From the NCBI GenBank assembly GCA_019429365.1, contig JAHYJD010000001.1:1-64000 (forward strand): a stretch of DNA of 64,000 nt, written 5' to 3'. The notes below the pieces were generated by a model. That model saw only the letters and a list, made by a program, of their open reading frames with translations, was not told the DNA's origin and ran no database searches. Of the stretch, positions 9,801 to 20,534 are shown piece after piece. The position numbers and the translations under genes were made by a program. Positions within the stretch are counted from its first letter, which is position 1, and each line of letters begins with the position of its first letter. Origin of the DNA: Bacteroidales bacterium. GTDB taxonomy: Bacteria; Bacteroidota; Bacteroidia; Bacteroidales; UBA7960.

Positions 9801-9919
9801 CCCTGGCTGTGTTGCAGCGCATACAGTTTCTGGCAAGCGCCTATGAGCAAACCGAAATCTCAGAACAGGCAAAAGCAAGCTTCGATACGTATTACCAGCT
9901 ATTCCTAAGGGGATTTTAA
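6839..9919 (+). CDS. DUF2723 / GT117 multi-pass membrane protein (TMEM260-like) with C-terminal TPR-like region
   Basis: ORF with N-terminal MDEKLYKKIDNYLAWAAFAVAALVFMMTVEPTASFWDAGERLSVSYKLQIGHPPGAPLYQMMARMF, characteristic of DUF2723. ATG at 6839 preferred over the upstream TTG used in the track. Confidence 0.88.
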   Translation: MDEKLYKKIDNYLAWAAFAVAALVFMMTVEPTASFWDAGERLSVSYKLQIGHPPGAPLYQMMARMFSLLALGDVSRVAFWINAMSAFFGALTVSFLFRTITILAKKLIAVTGEVTREKAIAIFGSGFVGAMALTFSDSFWFTAVEAEVYVTSLFLTAFVFWSILKWEASAHEKDSLKWLVLIAYIIGLSIGVHMLNLLAIPAIVFVYYFKKFEPTPKGIIITGIISVTLLGFIMSVLIPGLLTIDWWFERFFVNTLRLPFHTGTIAFFVALIGGIAYGLYYTHKHKKVVLNTILLAFTFIVIGYSSFFMLVIRSNAQVPINENAPKDALAMKAYLGREQYGSWPLLHGPYYNSPMIDATDGRPVFGKNRETRRYEVINPRTGVEPVYDPAFTTIFPRMHSSRPAIHVSGYKNWGNVKGRPIRFTNPEGRVEVIEKPTFGENLRFFFAYQLGHMYWRYFMWNFAGRQNDIQGHGSPVEGNWVSGINFIDAARLGPQDNLPDSMSTNRGYNRYYMLPLLLGIIGMLFQLRRRPNDTLVVALLFFMTGMAIIIYLNQTPYQPRERDYSYIGSFYAFSIWIGLGVLSIYNFLSKKLNGQLAGISAIVIALLAAPALLAKDNWDDHDRSGRYLTRDVAINYLNSCAPNAIIFTNGDNDTFPLWYVQEVEGIRTDVKVVNLSLLNTDWYINNMMRRKTYDADPVPFSLEPRQYRDGTRDFVYMVENPNLSGYQDLRSIVQFVGNDDQRTRLRTTRGYEDYIPTKNFRLPVDAAKVLANGTVAPEDAHLIVPAIEWTIDEFGLNKNHLMVLDFLATNNWERPVYFAITTGGDSYMGLEEYFQLEGMAYRLVPIRTPDLEGQPGRINTRILYDNIMNKFVWGNINDPKVYLNEDHRRLTVNFRNIMQRLAHALIEEEKTDSAVAVLDLAMELMPENQVPFNYFNLLLAEAYYYADELEKAGAITQRLVELYSQDLEYYFSITGPRASFLERNKQEALAVLQRIQFLASAYEQTEISEQAKASFDTYYQLFLRGF

Positions 9920-9942
9920 GCCCTGCCGCAAAATTTCTCTTG

Positions 9943-9994
9943 CATCCCTGTTTCAACACATTCTAATGTGCTAAAAAACAGGGATGTTTTTTTA
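9943..9994 (+). terminator. Rho-independent terminator
   Basis: CATCCCTGTTT...AAACAGGGATG stem (with inner CACAT/ATGTG) followed by TTTTTTTATTTATT. Confidence 0.75.
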
Positions 9995-10092
9995 TTTATT
10001 GGGAAAAAAGTATTACTTTTGCGCAGAATATTGCAAAACGCCAATTTGTTGAGGGGGCAATTAAGTCCCCTCTTTCTATAGGTGCCATTGAT

Positions 10093-10557
10093 ATGATCGA
10101 CAGCAAGAAAATTGAAACCATTGTTAACGAATACCTTGAAGGCTCAGAGAAGTTCCTGGTAAGCGTGAATGTGCGGCCCGGAAACCGGGTGCAGGTGCTG
10201 CTCGATGGCGAAAAAGGTATTAAAGTTGCCGATTGCGCCTTGCTGAGCAAGCACATTCAAACGTTCTTCGACCGCGACAAGGAAGACTTCGAAATGGAAG
10301 TGTCGTCGGTAGGCGTGGGTTCGCCCCTGAAAATGCTGCGGCAATACCACATTAATTTAGGCCGCAACATCATGGTGCTGGGGCATGACCTCAGGAAAAC
10401 CCGTGGAAAACTGGTGGAAGTTAACGAGCAGGGTATTAAGCTCGAAAAAGAAGGTGCTGGAAAAAAGAAGAAAAAAGATCAGACCGAAGAAGACAAGTTT
10501 GTCTTTTTTGCTTTTAAAGACATAAAGGAAGCCAAAATTCAGGTTTCTTTCAGCTAG
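10093..10557 (+). CDS. rimP: Ribosome maturation factor RimP
   Basis: 154 aa; position directly upstream of nusA-infB; DFEMEVSSVGVGSPLKMLRQYHINLGRNI. Confidence 0.88.
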   Translation: MIDSKKIETIVNEYLEGSEKFLVSVNVRPGNRVQVLLDGEKGIKVADCALLSKHIQTFFDRDKEDFEMEVSSVGVGSPLKMLRQYHINLGRNIMVLGHDLRKTRGKLVEVNEQGIKLEKEGAGKKKKKDQTEEDKFVFFAFKDIKEAKIQVSFS

Positions 10558-10598
10558 GACTGTTTTAACAAACACAGGTATAACAAGTAACTGACAGT

Positions 10599-11840
10599 AT
10601 GAACATGGAAAGTATTAATTTGGTTGAGTCGTTTTCCGAGTTTAAGGAATTTAAGAATATTGACCGCTCTACCATGATGCTGATCCTCGAGGATGTTTTT
10701 CGCAACATGCTCATGAAGAAGTATGGATCGGCTGATAATTTTGACATCATTGTAAATATAGACAAGGGCGACCTGGAGGTGTGGCACAACCGGGTTATTG
10801 TGGAAGATGGCGAGGTAGAAGACCCCAGTGCCGAAATAGCATACTCGGAAGCCATTAAAATTGAACCCGACTTCGAGATAGGTGAAGAAGTGTCCGAGCC
10901 TGTGAAGATGGCCGACTTTGGCCGCCGCGAAATTTTGGCTATCCGCCAGAACCTGGCTTCCAAAATCCTTGAGCTGGAAAAAGACAGCGTGTACAAAAAA
11001 TACATGGAGCGCGTAGGCGACCTGATCACTGCCGAGGTTTACCAGGTTTGGAAAAAAGAAATACTGGCCCTCGACGACGAAGGTATTGAGCTGATTCTGC
11101 CCAAAACCGAGCAGATCCCTTCCGACTTTTTCCGCAAGGGCGACTCCGTGCGTGCAGTAGTGTCGCGCGTGGAAAACAAGAATAATAACCCGCTCATTAT
11201 CCTTTCGCGTACTTCGCCGGTGTTCCTCGAGCGCATGTTCGAACAGGAAGTACCCGAAGTGTTCGACGGCCTTATTACCATTAAAAAAATCGTACGTGTG
11301 CCTGGCGAACGCGCAAAGGTAGCCGTCGAGTCATACGACGATCGTATTGACCCGGTTGGCGCCTGCGTGGGAATGAAAGGCTCAAGGATTCATGGTATAG
11401 TGCGCGAATTGCGCAACGAAAACATCGATGTGATAAACTATACAACCAACCCCAACCTCTACATTACCCGCGCCCTGAGTCCCGCCAAGATCAACTCCAT
11501 TACCCTTGACGAAAAAAACAAGCGCGCTGAAGTGTTCCTTAAGCCCGACCAGGTTTCCCTGGCCATTGGAAAGGGTGGTTTTAACATTAAACTGGCTGGC
11601 CTGCTTACCGGCTACGAAATCGATGTGTATCGCGATACGGATGTGGAAACCGAAGATGTGGACTTGATGGAATTCACTGACGAAATAGAACAGTGGGTCA
11701 TCGACGAATTTAAGAATATAGGTTGCGATACCGCCAAGAGCGTGCTCAACCTAAGTGTGGAAGACCTGGTGAAGCGCACTGACCTGGAAGAAGAGACCAT
11801 TCTGGAGGTTATGCGGATACTAAAAGCAGAATTCGAATAA
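10599..11840 (+). CDS. nusA: Transcription termination/antitermination factor NusA
   Basis: 413 aa; S1/KH features DPVGACVGMKGSRIHGIVRELRNENIDVI, SLAIGKGGFNIKLAGLLTGYEIDV. Confidence 0.96.
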   Translation: MNMESINLVESFSEFKEFKNIDRSTMMLILEDVFRNMLMKKYGSADNFDIIVNIDKGDLEVWHNRVIVEDGEVEDPSAEIAYSEAIKIEPDFEIGEEVSEPVKMADFGRREILAIRQNLASKILELEKDSVYKKYMERVGDLITAEVYQVWKKEILALDDEGIELILPKTEQIPSDFFRKGDSVRAVVSRVENKNNNPLIILSRTSPVFLERMFEQEVPEVFDGLITIKKIVRVPGERAKVAVESYDDRIDPVGACVGMKGSRIHGIVRELRNENIDVINYTTNPNLYITRALSPAKINSITLDEKNKRAEVFLKPDQVSLAIGKGGFNIKLAGLLTGYEIDVYRDTDVETEDVDLMEFTDEIEQWVIDEFKNIGCDTAKSVLNLSVEDLVKRTDLEEETILEVMRILKAEFE

Positions 11841-11900
11841 ATTATTTAATTTTGCAAGATTTTTCGCCGGCTTCGATTTTTTGAAAACCTAAACCTGAAT

Positions 11901-14807
11901 ATGACTGAAGGTATTGTATTAAAACGTTTAAGTAAAGTTGCAAAGGAATTCAATATTGGTACTTCTACCATTATCGAGTTTCTGGGCAAAAAAGGTATTT
12001 CCCTGGAGAACAACCCCAATACCAAAATCCCGGTGAATGCCTATGAATTGTTGTATAAGGAATTTCAGCAAGAAAAAAAGCTAAAAGAAGACACCCTTGG
12101 CAAAGGCTTGCAACCCGTTGTACGCACGCCTGTTTCCATTGAGGGGCCAAAAGATTCTCGTGAAGCCGAAAAGTCAGGTTTAGCCAAAGAAGAAGCCGAA
12201 GAAAAGGAACTTTTCATTAAGGACAATAAGCCGGTATCTGAGCCACAACCCGTAAGGGAAGAAGTCAAACTTCCCGGACCAAAGATTGTAGGCAAGATCG
12301 AAGAAAAGAAACCGGCAGAAGAGAAGCCCGCTGAACCACCCAAGGAAGAGCCTGCTTCCGAAAAGCCAGCCGCTCCAGTGGCAGAGGTGCCTGCAGAGGA
12401 ACCCAAGGTAACTGAAGAACCAAGGGAAAAGAATGGACTGAAGGTGATAGGCAAAATGGACCTGGAATCTACCCGGCCAGCCCACACCAAAAGCAAGAAA
12501 AAGAAAGAACCTTCCGAAACGCCAATACCAGAGGCAAAAGATCAGGTAACCGAGGCAGAAAAGCCGGTGCAGCCCAAGGAAGAGAAGCCTGCCGAGCCTG
12601 AAGCACCTGCTGCCAAGCCCGAAGAAAAGAAAAGCGAAATTTATAAGCCCGAGCGCGCCAAACTCGCAGGGCCTACCATCGTTGGCACCATTCAACTGCC
12701 CGAACAAAAGCAGAGCGAAAAGAAACCGGTTGCCTCCTCCACCGACCCCAACAAATCGAAGCGTCGCAAGCGCAAGCGCATCAATAAGAAGGAAAAAACC
12801 GGAGAGGTGGATGTGAGTGCCACCCAAACCGACAAGGGTGCACGTCCCGATCAGGCCAAGTCGAAAAGACCCCCGCGCCGCGATCATATCAAGACCGAAG
12901 TTTCTGATGAGGAAATCCAGCGTCAGGTGCGCGAAACCCTGGCTGCCCTTAGTAGTGGCGGTGGGAAATCAAAGGGTTCGAAGCATCGCCGGACTAAAAG
13001 GGACATCTTTGAGAAGAAGCGCGAGAAAGAAATTGAACGCGAAACATCAGAAGAAACAGTACTGAAGGTCACGGAGTTTATCCCTGCCTCGGAGCTGGCC
13101 AATATGATGAATGTGAGCGTAAATGAGGTCATTGCCACCTGCATGAGCCTGGGCTTGTTCGTGTCAATAAATCAGCGTCTCGATGCCGAAACTATTACCA
13201 TTGTTGCCAGTGAGTTTGGTTTCGATGTGGAGTTTGTTGGCCTCGACGAGCAAAAAGATATTGAAGAAGAAGAAGACCGCGAAGAAGACCTTCGTGCGCG
13301 CGCACCCATTGTTACGGTAATGGGGCACGTCGACCACGGGAAAACCTCGCTGCTCGACCGTATTCGCCATACCAACGTAATTGCCGGCGAAGCCGGTGGT
13401 ATTACCCAGCATATCGGAGCCTATTCTGTGGTCCTCGACGCCGGGAAAACCATTACTTTCCTCGACACCCCTGGTCACGAAGCCTTTACGGCAATGCGTG
13501 CCCGCGGTGCAAGGGTTACCGACGTTGCTATTATTGTGGTGGCCGCCGACGACAATGTAATGCCCCAGACTGTGGAAGCCATTAACCACGCCCAGGCTGC
13601 CAACGTACCCATTGTTTTTGCCATTAATAAAATTGATAAGCCCTCAGCCAATCCCGAAAGGGTGAAGGAAGAGCTGGCCAAGCTCAATGTGCTGGTTGAA
13701 GACTGGGGCGGAAAGTATCAGAGCCAGGAAATCTCTGCCAAGTCAGGTACCAATGTAGAGCTGCTGCTCGAAAAAGTATTGCTAGAAGCCGAGTTGCTCG
13801 ACCTTAAAGCCAACCCTTTCCGCAGGGGTTCCGGAACCGTGATAGAGTCTTCGCTCGACAAGGGCCGCGGTTACCTAGCCACCGTGCTTGTACAGAATGG
13901 CTCAATGAAGGTAGGCGACATTGTGGTGGCCGGTGTGCACCACGGAAAGATCAAAGCCATGTTCAACGAACGCGGCGCGCGCATCAATGAGGCTGGCCCC
14001 GCCAGCCCGGTGCTGATCCTTGGCCTCGATGGCGCACCACAGGCAGGCGACACTTTTCATGTGATGGAAAACGAAAGCGACGCCAAAACCGTTACCAACA
14101 AGAGGCACCAGATTTATCGCGAGCAGGGTCTGCGTACACAGAAGCATATTACTCTCGACGAGATCGGACGCCGCATTGCCATTGGCGACTTCAAGGAACT
14201 GAATATTATCGTGAAGGGCGACGTGGATGGATCGGTGGAAGCACTGGCCGACTCGCTGCTTAAACTTACCACCGAAGAAGTGCAGGTCAATATTATTCAC
14301 AAGGCTGTTGGTCCGATTACTGAAGGCGACGTGCTGCTGGCCTCTGCCTCCAATGCCGTGATCATCGGCTTCCAGGTTAGGCCCTCTATGGCCGCCCGCA
14401 AGCTGGCCGAGAATGAGCAAATCGATATCAGGCTATACAGCGTAATCTACAACGCCATCAACGAAATCAAATCGGCAATCGAGGGTATGCTCTCGCCCGA
14501 AATTGAGGAAAAGATCGTTGCAAACCTCGAAGTCAGGGATGTCTTCAAAATCACCAAGGTGGGCACCGTGGCCGGTTGTATGGTGCTCGATGGCAAAATT
14601 CACCGCAACTCCACCATTCGTCTGATTCGCGACGGCATTGTGGCTTATACCGGAAATCTTGGTTCGCTTAAGCGCTTTAAGGACGATGTGAAGGAGGTCT
14701 CGGCCGGGTACGAATGCGGCCTTAACATCGACCGCTTCAACGACCTGAAGGTAGGCGACATTATTGAAGCCTTCGAGGTGATCGAAATTGCCAGGAAACT
14801 GAGCTAA
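11901..14807 (+). CDS. infB: Translation initiation factor IF-2
   Basis: 968 aa; G-domain [48 protein letters not shown]; long P/E/K-rich N-terminal region. Confidence 0.97.
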   Translation: MTEGIVLKRLSKVAKEFNIGTSTIIEFLGKKGISLENNPNTKIPVNAYELLYKEFQQEKKLKEDTLGKGLQPVVRTPVSIEGPKDSREAEKSGLAKEEAEEKELFIKDNKPVSEPQPVREEVKLPGPKIVGKIEEKKPAEEKPAEPPKEEPASEKPAAPVAEVPAEEPKVTEEPREKNGLKVIGKMDLESTRPAHTKSKKKKEPSETPIPEAKDQVTEAEKPVQPKEEKPAEPEAPAAKPEEKKSEIYKPERAKLAGPTIVGTIQLPEQKQSEKKPVASSTDPNKSKRRKRKRINKKEKTGEVDVSATQTDKGARPDQAKSKRPPRRDHIKTEVSDEEIQRQVRETLAALSSGGGKSKGSKHRRTKRDIFEKKREKEIERETSEETVLKVTEFIPASELANMMNVSVNEVIATCMSLGLFVSINQRLDAETITIVASEFGFDVEFVGLDEQKDIEEEEDREEDLRARAPIVTVMGHVDHGKTSLLDRIRHTNVIAGEAGGITQHIGAYSVVLDAGKTITFLDTPGHEAFTAMRARGARVTDVAIIVVAADDNVMPQTVEAINHAQAANVPIVFAINKIDKPSANPERVKEELAKLNVLVEDWGGKYQSQEISAKSGTNVELLLEKVLLEAELLDLKANPFRRGSGTVIESSLDKGRGYLATVLVQNGSMKVGDIVVAGVHHGKIKAMFNERGARINEAGPASPVLILGLDGAPQAGDTFHVMENESDAKTVTNKRHQIYREQGLRTQKHITLDEIGRRIAIGDFKELNIIVKGDVDGSVEALADSLLKLTTEEVQVNIIHKAVGPITEGDVLLASASNAVIIGFQVRPSMAARKLAENEQIDIRLYSVIYNAINEIKSAIEGMLSPEIEEKIVANLEVRDVFKITKVGTVAGCMVLDGKIHRNSTIRLIRDGIVAYTGNLGSLKRFKDDVKEVSAGYECGLNIDRFNDLKVGDIIEAFEVIEIARKLS

Positions 14808-14910
14808 TATATTTTTGATGTAAAGCGCGGCTGCCAGTTTCCACACAGGTCGCCGCCTTTTTTATGCCCTTTCGGGAAATTTTTTATAAATTCAACAAAA
14901 AATTTTCGCC

Positions 14911-16260
14911 ATGACCGGATTAAAAATAAACCTGGCAAAAGCCAGCAACTTTGTCAGCGACAATGAAATTGCCCTTTTCAAATCGGAAATTGAACTGCAC
15001 CGCTCCAAAATATACAATAAGACGGGTGCTGGTAACGACTTCCTGGGCTGGGTCGATCTGCCCTCTGCAATTACCAACGATCTGCTGGCGCAGATAGAGG
15101 GCGATGCCCGCAAAATGCAAGAGCAATCGGAGTTGGTAGTGGTTTGTGGCATAGGAGGCTCCTATCTGGGCGCTCGTGCCGTGATCGATGCCCTGGCCAG
15201 CCCATTTTCTGCCCTGCAAACCAAACAGGAACGCAAGGCACCCCTGGTAATCTATGCCGGGCACCAACTCGATGAGGACTATATGGTGCATTTGCTAGAG
15301 CTGCTCAACAAAAAAGACTACTCTGTAATTGTCATCAGCAAGTCGGGCACCACCACCGAGCCGGCAGTGGCCTTCCGGCTGCTAAAGAGCCATTTGGAAA
15401 AGAAATACGGTGAAGTGGGTGCCGCTGAAAGGATCTTTGCCGTTACTGATGCCTCAAAAGGTGCATTGAAAAAACTGGCCACCGCAAAAGGTTACAGCAC
15501 CTATGTCATCCCCGACGATGTGGGTGGTCGCTTCTCGGTGCTTACTCCTGTAGGGCTGCTTCCTGTTGCAGTTGCAGGTGTCGACATCAGGCAGCTGGTG
15601 GCGGGCGCAAAAGCCATGGAAGAATTTCTGAAAAAGGAAGACCGCTTCGACCATAACCCGGCCGCGCTGTATGCCATTGCACGCAATATTCTTTACCGAA
15701 AGGGAAAAACCACCGAGATATTGGCCAGCTACAACCCCTCACTCAGTTTCGTGGTGGAATGGTGGAAACAGCTCTATGGTGAGAGCGAAGGCAAGGACCA
15801 GAAAGGCATTTTCCCGGCTGGGGTAGGCTTCACCACCGACCTGCACTCCATAGGCCAGTATATTCAGGATGGCTTGCGCAATCTTTTTGAGACGGTGCTG
15901 ACCATAGAAACTTCCCGCCAAGAGCTGGAAATTCCAGTTGATCCTGACGATCTGGATGGTTTGAATTTCCTTGCGGGAAAGCGCATTGGCGAAGTTAACC
16001 GAATGGCCAGCCTTGGTACGATGATTGCCCACGTCGATGGCGAAGTTCCCAACCTGGAGGTAATTATTCCGAGCCTCGATGCCTGCCACCTGGGTGAACT
16101 CATTTATTTCTTCGAAATGGCCTGTGCCATCAGCGGCTACATTCTGGAGGTAAACCCCTTCGACCAGCCGGGCGTGGAAGCCTATAAGAAAAACATGTTT
16201 GCCCTGCTCGAAAAACCCGGTTTCGAAAAAGAAACCCAAGAGATCAGGAAGAGGTTGTAA
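14911..16260 (+). CDS. pgi: Glucose-6-phosphate isomerase
   Basis: 449 aa; VVCGIGGSYLGARAVIDAL, VISKSGTTTEPAVAFR, DVGGRFSVLTPVGLLP. Confidence 0.95.
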   Translation: MTGLKINLAKASNFVSDNEIALFKSEIELHRSKIYNKTGAGNDFLGWVDLPSAITNDLLAQIEGDARKMQEQSELVVVCGIGGSYLGARAVIDALASPFSALQTKQERKAPLVIYAGHQLDEDYMVHLLELLNKKDYSVIVISKSGTTTEPAVAFRLLKSHLEKKYGEVGAAERIFAVTDASKGALKKLATAKGYSTYVIPDDVGGRFSVLTPVGLLPVAVAGVDIRQLVAGAKAMEEFLKKEDRFDHNPAALYAIARNILYRKGKTTEILASYNPSLSFVVEWWKQLYGESEGKDQKGIFPAGVGFTTDLHSIGQYIQDGLRNLFETVLTIETSRQELEIPVDPDDLDGLNFLAGKRIGEVNRMASLGTMIAHVDGEVPNLEVIIPSLDACHLGELIYFFEMACAISGYILEVNPFDQPGVEAYKKNMFALLEKPGFEKETQEIRKRL

Positions 16261-16329
16261 AGGTTTGGGGTTCGGGGTTCAAGGTTCCGGGTTGACTTTC
16301 CGACTGACGACTGATGACTGATAACTTTC

Positions 16330-16905
16330 CTATCCGTTCTTTTTATTGTAGCACGTTCGGCACAGGGGTTCGTAGGCTTCGGTTTCGCCCAGCACCACCA
16401 GCTTTTCGCTAACAACTGTGCGGTGTGAGTATTGTGCCAGGGTGCCGCATTCCACACATACGGCATGCACCTTGGTAATATATTCGGCCATTGCCAGCAG
16501 CGCAGGCATGGGCCCGAAAGGCTTGCCCTTGAAGTCCATATCGAGGCCTGCCACAACAACGCGTATGCCGGCATTGGCAAGTTGGTTGCACACGTGGGGG
16601 AGCTCCGGATCGAAAAACTGGGCTTCATCAATACCCACTACATCCACATCATTGGCAAGCAAAAGAATGTTTGAGGAGGAGGGAACCGGCGTGGACATAA
16701 TTTCGCGGGCATCGTGCGACACCACTTTCTCTTCGTCGTAGCGGATGTCGATGGCCGGCTTGAAGATCTCCACCTTCAGGCGTGCAATCTTTGCTCGCTT
16801 CAGCCGGCGGATCAGCTCTTCGGTCTTGCCTGAAAACATGCTGCCGCAAATGACCTCTATCCAGCCACGGCGTCGCGAACGATCTATGTCATTTTCAAGA
16901 AACAT
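16330..16905 (-). CDS. tdk: Thymidine kinase
   Basis: [48 protein letters not shown]; Cys pairs [10 protein letters not shown] and PLCRTCY. Start at internal ATG 16905 preferred. Confidence 0.93.
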   Translation of the reverse strand: MFLENDIDRSRRRGWIEVICGSMFSGKTEELIRRLKRAKIARLKVEIFKPAIDIRYDEEKVVSHDAREIMSTPVPSSSNILLLANDVDVVGIDEAQFFDPELPHVCNQLANAGIRVVVAGLDMDFKGKPFGPMPALLAMAEYITKVHAVCVECGTLAQYSHRTVVSEKLVVLGETEAYEPLCRTCYNKKNG

Positions 16906-17041
16906 GCAGCGTTTTTCTTTAATCTTTGTTACCTTTATGCGAATTTTTCTGCCCGGCAGGCACAAAAATAAACATAAACTTTACACCATCCAGTATTGAT
17001 TTTGATCTAAGTTTTTTGTAGAACCTTTTCTGTTTTTCCTT

Positions 17042-17926
17042 ATGCACCAAGAGATAAAAGACCGTATTATTCATTTGCTTGAAGAAATTGTGGAGCGTGC
17101 CCATGCCATCAATCAGCAAACCAGCCAGCACACTGACCTTGAGATAGACCTTGTTATGGAAGACCTTCGTCTGCTCTATCGTGAGTTTGATATCCTCCGC
17201 CGCCGGCAGCAAAGTACTTTTGAGAAACCTGAGGCACAAGCCCGGCAGGCAGCGCCTGTTGTCGAAACTCCAAAATTTGAGCCGGAGCCTGAGGTGCCTG
17301 CAGAAGAACAGCCCGTTGAAAAACCCCTTGAGGAGGCAGATGCTGAAATTTCTGCAGAAGCAACTCCTGAAACCCATCCAGAAACACAAACTCCCGCCGA
17401 GCCTGAGACTGAATCTGAGCCTGAACCTGAATCCGCTGTTGAGCCGACCAGCCTGAAACCTGAACCTCAGCCTGAGCCCGATCCTGTCGAACATTCCGAA
17501 CCGAAGGCACACAAAAAGCCGGAGGTAAGCAACGGGCCCCGTTCGCTGTTCGACCTGTTTTCGGCACAAACTACCGGCTCCAGCGTGGGCGAGCGGCTGG
17601 CAAGTGAAGACAACTCATTGCACAAGCGTATCGTGGCGCAGAAAGAGGACCGGAGTATCGGTGCCCGCCTGCAAATGACCCCGGTATCAAACCTGAAGGA
17701 TGCCATTGGGGTGAATGAAAAGTTTTTGTTTATCAACGAACTTTTTGGAGGAAACATTCAGGTTTACAATGAGTCTGTTGCGCGCCTCAATGAGTTTGGC
17801 AACATGCACGAAGCCTTCGACTACCTTAACGAGCTCAATGACCTTCTGGGATGGGATGAGAAGCGCTCGGCCCAAACCATTGAGAAGCTGGCCAATTTTG
17901 TTCAGCGGCGTTATATGGAGCGATAG
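17042..17926 (+). CDS. Conserved hypothetical protein with acidic Pro/Glu-rich linker
   Basis: 294 aa; helical N-terminus, PEPE/PETQTPAEPETESEPEPE low-complexity centre, C-terminal helical domain KEDRSIGARLQMTPVSNLKDAIGVNEKFLFINELFGGNIQVYNESVARLN. Confidence 0.75.
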   Translation: MHQEIKDRIIHLLEEIVERAHAINQQTSQHTDLEIDLVMEDLRLLYREFDILRRRQQSTFEKPEAQARQAAPVVETPKFEPEPEVPAEEQPVEKPLEEADAEISAEATPETHPETQTPAEPETESEPEPESAVEPTSLKPEPQPEPDPVEHSEPKAHKKPEVSNGPRSLFDLFSAQTTGSSVGERLASEDNSLHKRIVAQKEDRSIGARLQMTPVSNLKDAIGVNEKFLFINELFGGNIQVYNESVARLNEFGNMHEAFDYLNELNDLLGWDEKRSAQTIEKLANFVQRRYMER

Positions 17927-17947
17927 TCCTGTAATTTTTCCGGAAAA

Positions 17948-18652
17948 ATGTCGAAGCTTTTTATCATACCCACGCCCATTGGTAATTTGGAGGATATGAC
18001 CTTGCGGGCTATTCGCATATTGGGAGAGGTTGACCTGCTGCTGGCCGAAGACACCCGCACCACCGGAAAGCTGCTTCAGCATTACAACATTAAAGTGCCC
18101 ATGATGGCCCACCACCTGCACAACGAGCACAAAACCCTGCCAAGCCTTATTGCCAAACTGAAGTCGGGTATGCGTATTGCCATGGCCAGCGACGCGGGAA
18201 CACCGGCCATTTCCGACCCCGGCTTTTTGCTGGTTCGGGAATGCATTCGACAGGGGATAGAGGTGGAGTGCCTTCCGGGCGCCACGGCATTTGTGCCTGC
18301 GCTCGTCAATTCGGGCCTGCCCAACGACCGCTTTTGTTTTGAGGGGTTTATTCCACAGAAAAAAGGTCGCAGCACCCGCCTTGCAACCCTGGCAGCCGAA
18401 ACCCGTACCATGGTGTTTTACGAATCGCCCCACCGTTTGGTAAAGACCTTAAAGACTTTTGCTGAGGTGTTCGGACCCGATAGGCAGGCAAGCGTTTCGC
18501 GCGAGCTCAGCAAGCTGCACGAGGAAAACGCCAGGGGCACCCTGCAGGAGCTGGTGACTCATTTTGAGAAGGGTACGGTAAAAGGGGAGATTTGCATTGT
18601 GGTGGCTGGTGCTGGCCACAAAGAGAAATCCGAACCTGAAGAGCAGGACTAG
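17948..18652 (+). CDS. rsmI: 16S rRNA (cytidine(1402)-2'-O)-methyltransferase
   Basis: 234 aa; [78 protein letters not shown]. Confidence 0.95.
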   Translation: MSKLFIIPTPIGNLEDMTLRAIRILGEVDLLLAEDTRTTGKLLQHYNIKVPMMAHHLHNEHKTLPSLIAKLKSGMRIAMASDAGTPAISDPGFLLVRECIRQGIEVECLPGATAFVPALVNSGLPNDRFCFEGFIPQKKGRSTRLATLAAETRTMVFYESPHRLVKTLKTFAEVFGPDRQASVSRELSKLHEENARGTLQELVTHFEKGTVKGEICIVVAGAGHKEKSEPEEQD

Positions 18653-20439
18653 TCGTCGAGTTTGAGCACCGCCATGAAGGCCTGCTGAGGCACTTCCACG
18701 TTTCCGATCTGGCGCATGCGTTTTTTACCCTTCTTTTGTTTTTCGAGCAACTTTCGCTTTCGGGTAATATCACCACCGTAACATTTTGCCGTAACGTCTT
18801 TGCGCAGCGCTTTCACCGTTTCGCGGGCAATTACCTTGGAGCCAATGCCTGCCTGAATAGCTATGTCGAACTGCTGGCGGGGGATTAGCTGACGCAGCTT
18901 TTCGCAAATGCGTTTTCCAAAGTTGTATGAGTTTACACGGTGAATCAGGGCAGAGAGAGCATCCACCGGGTCTCCGTTAAGCATAATGTCGAGCCTTACC
19001 AGGTCGGAATGCCTGTAGTCGCTGGGGTGATAGTCGAAAGAGGCATACCCCCTGGAGATAGTCTTCAGGCGGTCGTAAAAATCGAATACGATCTCGGCCA
19101 GGGGCATCTCGAAAGTCATTTCCACACGGTCAGTGGTAAGGTATACCTGGTTTTTTACAATGCCACGCTTGTCGAGACAAAGCGACATGACTGCCCCTAT
19201 GAATTCTGATTTGGTAATGATCTGGGCCACAATAAAGGGTTCTTCGATATAGTCGAGCACGTTGGGGCCGGGCAGGTCGGAAGGGTTGTTAACTATCACC
19301 ATTTCGCCCTTGGTGGTAAAAGCATGATACGAAACGTTGGGCACGGTGTTGATCACCGTCATGTTGAATTCCCTTTCAAGGCGTTCCTGCACAATTTCCA
19401 TATGCAGCATGCCCAGAAATCCGCAGCGGAAACCAAAGCCCAGGGCCGCCGACGACTCGGGTTCGTAGGTAAGCGAGGCATCGTTGAGCTGCAGTTTTTC
19501 CATGGCTGTGCGAAGCTCCTCAAAATCATCTGTCTCAACCGGGTAAATGCCGGCAAAAACCATGGGCTTCACGTTCTCAAAACCCTGGATCGCTTGCTTC
19601 ACCGGACGCTTCACATGAGTAATGGTGTCGCCCACCTTTACTTCGCGGGCATCCTTAATGCCGGAAATGATATAACCCACATCGCCGGCCGAGATGACCG
19701 GCTTTGGCACCTGGGCCAGCTTAAGTACACCCACCTCGTCGGCATCGTATTCGTGCCGGGTGTTCATAAACTTCACCCGTTCGTTGCTGCGTATCTCGCC
19801 GTTCATTACCCTGAAATATGCTATGACTCCCCTGAAGGGATTGTAAACCGAGTCGAAAATAAGGGCTTCCAGGGGGGCTTCGGGATCGCCTTTTGGTGCA
19901 GGAATACGCTTTACAATGGCTTCGAGAATGGCATCCACCCCATAACCGGTTTTACCACTGGCAGGGATGATGTCGTCGTGGTCGCAACCAATCAGGTCCA
20001 CGATCTGGTCGGCCACCTCTTCGGGCATGGCACCAGGCAGGTCCATCTTGTTTAGGACAGGAATGATGACCAGGTCGTGGTCGAGGGCCAGGTAAAGGTT
20101 GGAAATGGTTTGTGCTTCAATGCCCTGTGAGGCATCTACAATAAGCAGGGCGCCTTCGCAGGCTGCAATGGAGCGCGACACCTCATAGCTGAAGTCGACA
20201 TGCCCCGGCGTATCGATAAGGTTCAGTTTGTATAGCTGCCCTTCAAACTCATGATCCATCTGAATGGCATGACTTTTTATGGTGATACCGCGCTCACGTT
20301 CAAGATCCATATTGTCGAGCAACTGGTCTTTAAAGTCCCTGTCGTTTATGGTTTTGGTGGTCTGAAGCATACGGTCAGCCAGGGTGCTTTTCCCGTGGTC
20401 GATATGGGCAATAATACAAAAATTCCTTATGTTTTTCAT
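18649..20439 (-). CDS. lepA: Elongation factor 4 (LepA)
   Basis: [26 protein letters not shown]...[37 protein letters not shown]-terminal [24 protein letters not shown]. Confidence 0.97.
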   Translation of the reverse strand: MKNIRNFCIIAHIDHGKSTLADRMLQTTKTINDRDFKDQLLDNMDLERERGITIKSHAIQMDHEFEGQLYKLNLIDTPGHVDFSYEVSRSIAACEGALLIVDASQGIEAQTISNLYLALDHDLVIIPVLNKMDLPGAMPEEVADQIVDLIGCDHDDIIPASGKTGYGVDAILEAIVKRIPAPKGDPEAPLEALIFDSVYNPFRGVIAYFRVMNGEIRSNERVKFMNTRHEYDADEVGVLKLAQVPKPVISAGDVGYIISGIKDAREVKVGDTITHVKRPVKQAIQGFENVKPMVFAGIYPVETDDFEELRTAMEKLQLNDASLTYEPESSAALGFGFRCGFLGMLHMEIVQERLEREFNMTVINTVPNVSYHAFTTKGEMVIVNNPSDLPGPNVLDYIEEPFIVAQIITKSEFIGAVMSLCLDKRGIVKNQVYLTTDRVEMTFEMPLAEIVFDFYDRLKTISRGYASFDYHPSDYRHSDLVRLDIMLNGDPVDALSALIHRVNSYNFGKRICEKLRQLIPRQQFDIAIQAGIGSKVIARETVKALRKDVTAKCYGGDITRKRKLLEKQKKGKKRMRQIGNVEVPQQAFMAVLKLDD

Positions 20440-20534
20440 AGCCTGCAAAATTACAATTAAAAAACCATATTTTTTTTAATTTTGGAGATTACGGATTGCA
20501 TAAAATAAAACACTAAGTTTAACCGTATTTATCA

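Noticed and set aside
9146-9850. 234-aa minus-strand ORF inside the DUF2723 gene (and similar shadow ORFs across 6776-9959)
   Set aside because: Codon-bias shadow of a GC-skewed coding frame; no start context or homology signal.
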